Source of the DNA: Bacteroidales bacterium | GTDB taxonomy: Bacteria; Bacteroidota; Bacteroidia; Bacteroidales; UBA10428 | DNA length: 12,261 bases | Assembly (NCBI GenBank): GCA_016926235.1 | Contig: JAFGOZ010000529.1 | Location: forward strand, 1-12,261 | Direction: 5' to 3' | Shown: piece by piece, positions 5,286-12,261 of the stretch | Position numbering within the stretch: position 1 is the stretch's first letter | How the letters are laid out: each line of letters opens with the position of its first letter | The notes under the pieces: model-generated | Seen by the model: only the letters and a program-made list of their open reading frames with translations | Database searches by the model: none | What the model was told of the DNA's origin: nothing | Position numbers and translations under genes: made by a program

Positions 5286-6899
5286 ATGAAAGATAAATAT
5301 TTTATTCAAGTTATCGGATTATTGCTGGCCATCAATTTGGCGTTTTCATCAGTACCTCAAATGATAAACTATCAAGGATTCTTAACTGATAAAAATAACG
5401 TTCCGATTAACAGCACAGTTAACATTACATTTAAACTATATAATACGATTTCCGGAGGATCACCCATATGGTCGGAAATGAAAAATAGTGTTGTTGTAAC
5501 AAATGGAGTGTACAGCGTTCTTTTAGGAAGTTCAAATCCAATTACTGAAAGTATATTTGATGGAAGTAGTAAATATATTGGTATTAAGGTAGCTAATGAT
5601 TCGGAAATGACACCAAGACAAGAAATAGTCAGTGTAGGATATGCCCTGAGAGCCGGGAGTGTGACGGAAAGTAGTATTGGCTCTAAAGAACTTACCGAGT
5701 TCGTGGAATTCGGGAAAAATGGTTCAACAGGGAAAGTAACAGTTAATGATATTTCGGGAGATGATAAAGTAATCATTTCTGGAGCAGGCCAGGGTAATAC
5801 TTCCGCGAAGGTTGGGACAGTAAAATTATTTGGTGAAAATGGTAATCCGATTTTTTATGCTACTGAAAGCACGGATTGTCTGGATTGCGGACTAATTGAT
5901 TTATATGGTGGAGGAGAAAATCAAGGCCTTTTACAACTAAGTGCAAAAGGAGATATAAGTAGTATGCTCCTTAAGGGTAATGGTAAACCATACGCCTGGC
6001 TTCGCGGTGGAAATGAAGGTAGTACGACAAAACCAGACATGGGCAGCTCTTTAGTATTATGGGATCAAACAGGGTCTGGTTTGTATCTTTCGACTTCAGA
6101 TGCTTATAAGCCGAATATATATATTCACAGGTCAGGCTCATTACGGATCTTACGTGATGATGGGAAATCAATTTTTTCCATTGCTTGTGGTGCTAATTCT
6201 TATGATAAAGGAGCCTTATGGATATATGGATCCGATGGAAATCTTAAAGCGACACTTCAAGTAAATCAAGGCGGTAGTGGATCTTTATACACTTATACCG
6301 CAGACGGATCGGAGGCACTCAGAATTTGTACTGATGGAACCGGTTCTTCTGAAGCTGGCTATATTCGAGTAAATGATAAGAATGGCGACGAAGTTATTTC
6401 GCTTGATGGTCGTAATGGAAGCATCACTGGAAAATCAAAAAACTTTAGAGTCGATCATCCGACTAATCCTAAAAAAGAGATTTTTTATAGTTCACTTGAA
6501 GGTCCAGAAGTATCGATCTTTATTCGTGGGACGGCAACTTTAACTAATGGCGAGAGTGTGATTCAACTACCAGAGCACTTTTCACTGTTGACGGTAAGCA
6601 ATAGCATCACTGTTCAACTCACCCCTTTATCTGATAAATCTAGTGGCTTATGTGTAGTAAGGAAAAGCAATCGAGAAATTTACATAAAAGAACTGTTAAA
6701 TGGAAAAGGAAATTATTCATTTGATTATTTTATTCAGGCAATTAGGAACGGATTTGAGGACTTCCAAGTTGTCCGTGACAAGGTTAGCCCGGAAATAAAA
6801 AATGTGACATCAATGGAGTCGGCCCCTGCCCCCGCCCCTGCACCTATGATTGATAAAATGCAATCTATAAATAGGGAACTTATTAAAAATGAACAATAA
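5286..6899 (+). CDS. Exported beta-repeat protein, fibre- or adhesin-like
   Basis: The 537-residue product begins with a signal peptide (KDK, then a hydrophobic stretch to about residue 20, cleavage near AFS-S). Residues 24-122 form a conserved exported-protein module beginning MINYQGFLTD and ending QEIVSVGYALRAG. From about 175 to 382 comes a run of short strands and turns with repeated G.L.LYG.DG-like units (VKLFGENGN, LWIYGSDGN, LYTYTADGS, IRVNDKNGD), spaced about 25-40 residues apart. Residues about 386-498 (FRVDHPTNP, YSSLEGPEV, IQLPEHF, VQLTPL, YFIQAIRNGFEDF) form a compact C-terminal domain that I have met after repetitive fibre-like proteins. An Ala-Pro linker (PAPAPAPAP) and a short charged tail follow. 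It has no NYPNPFN domain, so it is probably not a T9SS cargo. The function is unknown; a surface fibre or adhesin is the best guess. Confidence 0.6.
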   Translation: MKDKYFIQVIGLLLAINLAFSSVPQMINYQGFLTDKNNVPINSTVNITFKLYNTISGGSPIWSEMKNSVVVTNGVYSVLLGSSNPITESIFDGSSKYIGIKVANDSEMTPRQEIVSVGYALRAGSVTESSIGSKELTEFVEFGKNGSTGKVTVNDISGDDKVIISGAGQGNTSAKVGTVKLFGENGNPIFYATESTDCLDCGLIDLYGGGENQGLLQLSAKGDISSMLLKGNGKPYAWLRGGNEGSTTKPDMGSSLVLWDQTGSGLYLSTSDAYKPNIYIHRSGSLRILRDDGKSIFSIACGANSYDKGALWIYGSDGNLKATLQVNQGGSGSLYTYTADGSEALRICTDGTGSSEAGYIRVNDKNGDEVISLDGRNGSITGKSKNFRVDHPTNPKKEIFYSSLEGPEVSIFIRGTATLTNGESVIQLPEHFSLLTVSNSITVQLTPLSDKSSGLCVVRKSNREIYIKELLNGKGNYSFDYFIQAIRNGFEDFQVVRDKVSPEIKNVTSMESAPAPAPAPMIDKMQSINRELIKNEQ

Positions 6900-7359
6900 T
6901 TAATCGGGTATGAATCTATTGTATTTAATGAAATTTTTTAGAAATGATTGGAGAATACAAAAATATGAAAGTTACATTGGTATTATATGACCAAACGATC
7001 TACAAGAGAAAATAATGAAGGTCGAAGTATGCACGCAAAGTTGCCATAATATAGAGATTATGAATTGCGTTATTGTATAATTTTCAATTTTATGATTTAT
7101 CCGTAAGGGTGGCACCTCGTTGGTCACAAGTATATACAGTTTTTTTTTGATTATCTCAGAAAATCGCTGTATTATAGAATGAAGTGAATTTTTGTATTGT
7201 ATATTTTGCATATTATAGACATAAAAAATTTTTTCAAATAATATTGGTAAAATGAAAACACTTATATGGGCGTGAGGTTATTACTAATAACTAAATTAAG
7301 ATTGCACACTTTATGCAATAATATAATTACTTGAATCCATAGAAAAAACAGGAAAAAAT
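6900..7359. other. AT-rich intergenic region, 460 bases
   Basis: No supported gene is present. Two possible signals were seen. The first is a bulged 6-bp stem (GTG and ACC pairing with GGT and CAC, 7109-7127, loop TCGTT), followed after 12 bases by nine Ts (7140-7148), a poor terminator candidate. The second is a short inverted repeat TTGCA-N7-TGCAA (7302-7317), 43 bases before the next gene. A TTGCAC/TATAAT pair overlaps it but has only a 14-base spacer. Confidence 0.4.
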
Positions 7360-10300
7360 ATGCGGCATGAATCATTTTATATAATAATTACAAGCATTAT
7401 ATCTTTCCTATCTGCTTTGCCGTCAGCTAGTCTTTTCTCGCAGACTTCGAGTCAGAACTATGTGCAGAGTGTCGGAACAATTGATCAAGCAGGTGGGATA
7501 GTCAGTTCATCAAATTTCACGACAGTATTAGCGGTAGGACAATCTTCAACTGGTAAGTCTCAGAGTTCCAACTATCAAAATAATGCAGGGCTATTAAATG
7601 ATATTTCTAAACCAACCGAAAATCCAGTTTTATCAGGTTATGTCAAAAGAGAAAGCGGAAGAGGTATACCAAATGTTAGAATCGTGTTCTCTAATAACGG
7701 AGGTAGTGTTTTAACTGATGATAAAGGATATTATCAACAAGTAGTCCCTTATAATTGGAGTGGGATTGTCACCTTAGAATATGATACATACAATTTTATA
7801 CCATCCTCTAAGAGCTATACTTCTGTAAGGAGTAATGTAACGCAAGATTATATCACTCCAATTTGGATTGTAAGTGATGTGTGGGAGAAATTAAGTTCTA
7901 ATCCTGGTGATATTTTAAATCGTCAAGTGATTTTGGACTTAATTCCAATAAGAAACGAGTTTTGGAATGAAGGGGCCTTTAATAAAATTTATAATGTCGC
8001 AGATGAAATAAATACAGTATATCAATTGGCAGAGGTGGTTATTGCGGCAGGAACGGGAGGTGTAGCATTTGTTTGTGAATTTGCAGTCGGGGCTATACTG
8101 AATGAAGTACTTAACTCTTTTAGATGCCAATTTTATTATGGGATATCGACAGATGAATGGGCTTTTCCCTTAATAGTAGGATCCATCACACCTGATCCAG
8201 CACCAAAGCTCGGATATCCTTATCGAATAACAGGGACGATCCATCAAGAAAATGTCACGAATACAATATTTTATCGATTAGATATAAGTGCAGACGGTTT
8301 TAATGAATTAAATCCTAAACAAGTCTCCGAACAGTATTCATCGGAATATCATATACCATCAGATTTCAGTTTTAAAAGTACTGCGGAACTTGCTTCGGCA
8401 AGTTTGATTGAAATAGCGAATAAAAATATTTTTACGATTGGGATTGTGAATGAAAGATGGAAGGATGACTCAGGTACTTATTTATCATTATTAGAATATG
8501 GATCTAATAAGCTGAATCCAATTGTCGTGAAGATACCTTCTTTAAGTTCTAAAACTCCGCCTATGCTTGGTGCACTGATTTCAACTTATGGAAAAATAAT
8601 TGATACATCTTTACATCCTATAAATGCTAACATCTATTATTATTTAGACATATCTACCGGAGATTTTACAGTTATCCGAGGTGCTCAAAAATATTTTACT
8701 GGACATGAGGTAATGTTCGAAGATGCCATTATTGCAGTAGGTGCTTGTCCTATTGACATACATGCTTATGATGAACAAGGGAGGCATACGGGGGCTCTTT
8801 ATTCAGGTAATGCCTATGTCGGTGTGGAGACCAATATTCCAAATTCTTATTATATCTATGGAGCAACTAATTCCGCTCCTGAGGCAATATTAATTCGGAA
8901 ACCTAATTCATCATCTTTTAACATCAAAATAATTGGAAGAGGGACAGGATCGTATGATTCTAATGTTTCGGTGATCAATAGTGGAGGAGAGACTGTAAAG
9001 CAATCTATTACGCAGAGCCAGAGTATTAATACTGGGCAAACCAGCCAACAATCAGTTCAAATAGGCTACAATGTTACAGGTAACATCACTAGCGTCACCT
9101 TCCCTTCAACAATTTCTGGTAGGGTGACCTTGCAGGATGGTAATACTAATACTCCGCTTTCAAACTTGCAGATACAAGCCATTACTGGAAATATAATCAT
9201 AGCGACGACTCTTTCAAATTACAACGGAGAATATGTCCTACAGGTACCTGCCGGGACCTATCAAGTTAAAGTTAATGCTTTAACATTGGGTACTCAAACT
9301 ATAAACAACGTTAAAGTAGTCGGCTCTATGGAAACTTCCGGCATTAACTTTGTATTCTACAGTAGTGAGCCTCAGAGTGTATCAATAGGAATCTCACAAG
9401 GATGGAATATGGTTTCATTTCCACTTTCTATGAGCACCTCTTCGGTCGCAGATATACTATCATCATTGGGAGGTTCTTGGAGCAAATTAATGGCTTATCA
9501 GAACGGCACATGGACTCAGGCGGATGCTAGTATATCAGCTTCTTTTTGGACTTTGCAAAATATCTCTCAGCAACTCGGATATTGGCTCTATCAAAATTCC
9601 AATCAAACGCTAACTTTAATCGGTCAACCTCAACCTATTTCGCTTCAATTGATTAAAGGTTGGAATTTAATCGGTTACCCAACTTTAACAACACAATCTG
9701 TCGAATCGGTTTTGGCACCAATTTCAGGAAAATGGAAGAAACTCTTATATTTTAAAAATAACCAATGGTCGCAGGCTGATGCAAGCTTACCCACTTCATT
9801 TTGGACATTGACCGAAATGCAATCTGGTAAAGGATATTGGCTTGAAATGACATCATCAGGCACATTACCTTTCAATAACGCATTGAGTAAAAGTACTTCG
9901 GGATCTGATCAAATCCTTTTAACAAATTTGAATCCCTATAAGACATTTAAGACCAAAAGTGTTGTTTCTCCTCCTCAATTTCCAAGTGGATACTATGGAT
10001 CAGTTGTAATTGATGGGAAACCAGCCTCTATAGGAAGTGAGGTCATAATGAATTTAGAGGGCTCAACAGATACTTATATCGGAATAACGCGTGAAAATGG
10101 AGAATTCGGTTTATTATGTATTCCAGCTTCAAATAAAAATGAACAGGAAACGGAAAATAAAGTAATAATGAAAGTAAAAGTCGCTGGAGCAATTTTCCCA
10201 ATAAAATATTCAAGCATTTGGAAATCAGGAGAAAACCAGAAAGTTAATATTAATCTAAGTACAAAGCCGGACGATGAATCAAACAAGTATTTAACATATA

Positions 10301-10569
10301 ATTTATTGCAAAATTACCCAAATCCATTTAATACAAATACCCAAATCCAATATTCCATTCCAACTGATGGATTCGTCAAAATTCAAGTATATGATCCTAG
10401 GGGACAACTCGTGAATACTTTAATTAATGGATTTAAGAGCAAAGGTCATTATACAATAACCTGGAATGGCAAAAACAATCAAGGCTTTGTTCTGCCGACC
10501 GGCATTTATTTTTGTCGAATGAGCGTGACTGGCCATGAAATTATAAGAAAGCTGCTATTTATAAGGTAA
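7360..10569 (+). CDS. Large exported multidomain protein with T9SS-type C-terminal domain
   Basis: This 1069-residue protein has an AGGA site 6 bases before its ATG. A signal sequence occupies about residues 1-27. A serine-rich segment with SSNF/SSNY phrases (50-80) leads to a carboxypeptidase-regulatory-like Ig domain (about 90-165; LSGYVKRESG, TDDKGYY). A long unassigned middle follows (170-580) that includes a small hydrophobic patch near 225-250. A second regulatory-like domain (585-667; ISGRVTLQDG, YNGEYVLQVPAGTYQVKV) is followed by two GWNxx..P repeats (674-756, 760-838). Next comes an SGYYG..VIDG domain (875-966), then a C-terminal domain (about 976-1069) with [10 protein letters not shown] and PTGIYF, ending RKLLFIR. 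NYPNPFN domains of this kind are annotated as T9SS type A sorting signals or FlgD-like Ig folds. I infer export to the cell surface or medium; no enzyme motif was seen. Confidence 0.75.
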   Translation: MRHESFYIIITSIISFLSALPSASLFSQTSSQNYVQSVGTIDQAGGIVSSSNFTTVLAVGQSSTGKSQSSNYQNNAGLLNDISKPTENPVLSGYVKRESGRGIPNVRIVFSNNGGSVLTDDKGYYQQVVPYNWSGIVTLEYDTYNFIPSSKSYTSVRSNVTQDYITPIWIVSDVWEKLSSNPGDILNRQVILDLIPIRNEFWNEGAFNKIYNVADEINTVYQLAEVVIAAGTGGVAFVCEFAVGAILNEVLNSFRCQFYYGISTDEWAFPLIVGSITPDPAPKLGYPYRITGTIHQENVTNTIFYRLDISADGFNELNPKQVSEQYSSEYHIPSDFSFKSTAELASASLIEIANKNIFTIGIVNERWKDDSGTYLSLLEYGSNKLNPIVVKIPSLSSKTPPMLGALISTYGKIIDTSLHPINANIYYYLDISTGDFTVIRGAQKYFTGHEVMFEDAIIAVGACPIDIHAYDEQGRHTGALYSGNAYVGVETNIPNSYYIYGATNSAPEAILIRKPNSSSFNIKIIGRGTGSYDSNVSVINSGGETVKQSITQSQSINTGQTSQQSVQIGYNVTGNITSVTFPSTISGRVTLQDGNTNTPLSNLQIQAITGNIIIATTLSNYNGEYVLQVPAGTYQVKVNALTLGTQTINNVKVVGSMETSGINFVFYSSEPQSVSIGISQGWNMVSFPLSMSTSSVADILSSLGGSWSKLMAYQNGTWTQADASISASFWTLQNISQQLGYWLYQNSNQTLTLIGQPQPISLQLIKGWNLIGYPTLTTQSVESVLAPISGKWKKLLYFKNNQWSQADASLPTSFWTLTEMQSGKGYWLEMTSSGTLPFNNALSKSTSGSDQILLTNLNPYKTFKTKSVVSPPQFPSGYYGSVVIDGKPASIGSEVIMNLEGSTDTYIGITRENGEFGLLCIPASNKNEQETENKVIMKVKVAGAIFPIKYSSIWKSGENQKVNINLSTKPDDESNKYLTYNLLQNYPNPFNTNTQIQYSIPTDGFVKIQVYDPRGQLVNTLINGFKSKGHYTITWNGKNNQGFVLPTGIYFCRMSVTGHEIIRKLLFIR
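9379..9873 (+). repeat. Tandem GWN repeats within the 1069-residue protein
   Basis: Residues 674-756 and 760-838 are two copies of one unit. Each opens with GWNMVSFP or GWNLIGYP and continues with W.KL..., then W.QADAS and SFWTL. Each closes with LGYWLYQ or KGYWLEM. This GWN...GYW repeat type occurs in exported proteins of several phyla. The copies differ at many positions, so the duplication is old. Confidence 0.8.
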
Positions 10570-10586
10570 ATTAGATGGGAGAATTT

Positions 10587-12261
10587 ATGAATTTAAAATT
10601 AGTGTTTACATTTTGGATCCTATGTCTTGCAGGAAATTTAGTGAAAGCTCAGCCTCCACAACCGTCTGGCTACTATGGAACAATCACCATAGATGGTATT
10701 GCGGCAACTGTCGGAACAGAAATTTCTGCATGGATTAATGGTGTCAATTATCCGACGAACTTTATCGTTAATACTACCGGCCAATATGGGATAATGTCTG
10801 TTAATAGCGATGATCCAAGCACTTCCCAAAAAGACGGAGGGCAAGATGGAGAAAAAGTCGATTTTAAAATCAAGATCAATGGTAATTATTACAATGCAAG
10901 CCCTTCTAGCATTTGGGAATCCGGTATTAACCATCAAGTCGATTTAATAGCAAATACCGTCTCTAATACTGGAACCATACAAGTAATTACAAATGTAGAA
11001 CAAGCGACTTTTACTATCACGGGTCCAACAACATATAATGGGAGCGGTACCTCATGGAGTGAAAATAATGCTCCAGTTGGAATTTATACAATCAGCTATG
11101 GGGCTGTCGCAGGATATACCAATCCAAATAATGAAACAAAAACCTTAATGATGGGAAACGTAATCACATTTATTGGCAATTATGAAGCAAATTCAAATTT
11201 GAATATTATATTACAAGGAGTAATCACGGATACAAAATCAGATGCGGTTCAAAATGCTCTAGTCGAGTTAATTGATCAACAAGATGTGAGCCGAAAATTC
11301 AGCGATTATACAAATGAACAAGGTCATTATGAAATTCAGATCATTGAAACTATAATCAATGACTCATATCCGCGCGATCCAAGTAACTTGAAACTAATGC
11401 AAAACTATCCCAATCCATTTAATCCATCTACAGTCATTGAATATGAATTAGATAAACCTTCTAATATACGTATTGAAATCTATAATATTTTAGGTCAGAA
11501 AATAAAAACATTGTTCGATGGATTTAGTGCTAATGCGATTGGCCGAATCGTCTGGGATGCAACAGATGATTGGGGTCAAGGTGTTTCATCAGGTATTTAT
11601 TTCTACTCATTACAGGCTGACGGTATAAGAACTATTAGAAAAATGTTGTTGCTCGATGGCAACGAAAGCTTAATGAAAATTTCAAAGTCTATTGCAAATG
11701 CAACAAATGTATCTAATCCAATTGCGTTAAATAAGCAAATGTCAAACAAATATTTGTTACGAGTTACAGGCGATAATATTGAAACATATGAACAACAGAA
11801 TCTAGAGATAACAAGTAGCATGGTGTTGGATTTGGTTTTATCAAGAAAAAATGCCGCCCCCGTTGCTTTTTTCGTAGTCACTCCCCAATCAGGAACAACC
11901 GAAACCATTTTCAACTTTGATGCTTCAGGATGTTCGGATAATGAGGATCCGGTGTCTGTTTTACAGGTACGGTGGGATTGGGAAAATGATGGTGTATGGG
12001 ATACCGGATATTCAACAAATAAGACAACTACACATCAATATTTGACACCTGGTATTAAAACAATAAAAATGGAAGTACAAGATACAGGTGGATTGAAAGA
12101 TACGCATACAGAACAAATAACTGTTACAGATTCCGGTGGTGATAACGGCACAGTCACCGACATTGACGGCAACGTTTACAAGACCGTCAAAATCGGCGAT
12201 CAATGGTGGATGGCGGAAAACCTAAAAGTCACTCATTTCCAAAACGGTGATGTGATACCTA
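10587..12261 (+). CDS. Exported mosaic protein with internal NYPNPFN domain, PKD and FISUMP start, 3' partial
   Basis: The frame runs open from the ATG, which has GGGAG 5 bases upstream, to the window end (558 codons). It lies 17 bases after the previous gene, so the two are probably one operon. The signal peptide ends near VKA-Q (about 22). Then come an SGYYG..TIDG domain (about 27-121) homologous to one in the preceding protein, and a PEGA-like stretch (about 130-200; [16 protein letters not shown]). These are followed by a carboxypeptidase-regulatory-like domain (207-258) and an NYPNPFN domain (about 267-357; [22 protein letters not shown]). A linker ([18 protein letters not shown]) leads to a PKD-like domain (about 422-517; [20 protein letters not shown]). 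Last is the opening of a FISUMP domain (from 521; [22 protein letters not shown]). The sorting-type domain in mid-protein and the higher GC of the FISUMP segment are unusual. Confidence 0.8.
   Translation, partial: MNLKLVFTFWILCLAGNLVKAQPPQPSGYYGTITIDGIAATVGTEISAWINGVNYPTNFIVNTTGQYGIMSVNSDDPSTSQKDGGQDGEKVDFKIKINGNYYNASPSSIWESGINHQVDLIANTVSNTGTIQVITNVEQATFTITGPTTYNGSGTSWSENNAPVGIYTISYGAVAGYTNPNNETKTLMMGNVITFIGNYEANSNLNIILQGVITDTKSDAVQNALVELIDQQDVSRKFSDYTNEQGHYEIQIIETIINDSYPRDPSNLKLMQNYPNPFNPSTVIEYELDKPSNIRIEIYNILGQKIKTLFDGFSANAIGRIVWDATDDWGQGVSSGIYFYSLQADGIRTIRKMLLLDGNESLMKISKSIANATNVSNPIALNKQMSNKYLLRVTGDNIETYEQQNLEITSSMVLDLVLSRKNAAPVAFFVVTPQSGTTETIFNFDASGCSDNEDPVSVLQVRWDWENDGVWDTGYSTNKTTTHQYLTPGIKTIKMEVQDTGGLKDTHTEQITVTDSGGDNGTVTDIDGNVYKTVKIGDQWWMAENLKVTHFQNGDVIP

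Noticed and set aside
7106..7119. AGGGTGGCACCTCG, close to the conserved T-box antiterminator sequence
   Set aside because: The matching downstream arm (a CCCT-like segment) needed for the antiterminator helix is absent, no specifier stem was recognised upstream, and the next gene is not an amino-acid or tRNA-related gene. Probably coincidence.
6972..7211. 79-codon minus-strand ORF in the intergenic region
   Set aside because: It lies in very AT-rich DNA, lacks a ribosome binding site and a recognisable pattern, and crosses the stem and T-run signals. Treated as spurious.
11603..11914. 103-codon minus-strand ORF opposite the last exported protein
   Set aside because: The plus strand encodes recognisable domains continuously through this region, so the minus-strand frame is a shadow.

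Overview
The window looks like an accessory stretch of chromosome from a member of the FCB superphylum (Bacteroidota, Ignavibacteria or Fibrobacterota type). The evidence is two long secreted proteins carrying the NYPNPFN-type C-terminal module of the type IX secretion (T9SS) sorting family, plus the start of a Fibrobacter succinogenes major paralogous (FISUMP) domain at the right edge. The exact lineage cannot be fixed from this sequence. No rRNA, tRNA, CRISPR array, transposase or integrase was seen.

The layout has four blocks. (1) 1-1430: two tightly coupled plus-strand genes of relatively high GC that look like virion (phage structural) genes. A 31-codon ORF overlaps the second; it begins like the next phage gene but changes character and stops, which suggests a junction. 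(2) 1525-4064: a compact minus-strand DNA modification and restriction operon, transcribed as C5-cytosine methyltransferase, Vsr mismatch endonuclease, then an HNH endonuclease with a duplicated middle module. This is best read as a type II restriction-modification unit with its own T:G repair enzyme. (3) 4065-5285: AT-rich DNA with an 11-bp inverted repeat, good promoter-like sequences, a frameshifted single-membrane-span gene, and two very short proline-rich ORFs. (4) 5286-12261: plus-strand genes for exported proteins. These are a 537-residue beta-repeat protein, a 1069-residue multidomain T9SS-type protein and, 17 bases later, a third exported multidomain protein that runs off the window.

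The methyltransferase would protect host DNA, the HNH enzyme would cut unmodified invading DNA, and Vsr would repair T:G mismatches arising by deamination of 5-methylcytosine. The last two exported proteins share two homologous modules (an SGYYG...IDG domain and an NYPNPFN domain), so they probably arose by duplication and domain shuffling and are probably co-transcribed. The base composition drops from about 50% GC in the phage block to roughly 40% in the restriction block and the mid-thirties afterwards (hand estimates from sampled rows). This supports separate origins for the blocks.

No wholly new system was demonstrated. The items most worth following up are the duplicated module in the HNH enzyme, the shared motif in front of the two divergent transcription units, the frameshifted membrane gene with its micro-ORFs, and the mosaic exported protein with an internal sorting-type domain and a compositionally distinct FISUMP segment.
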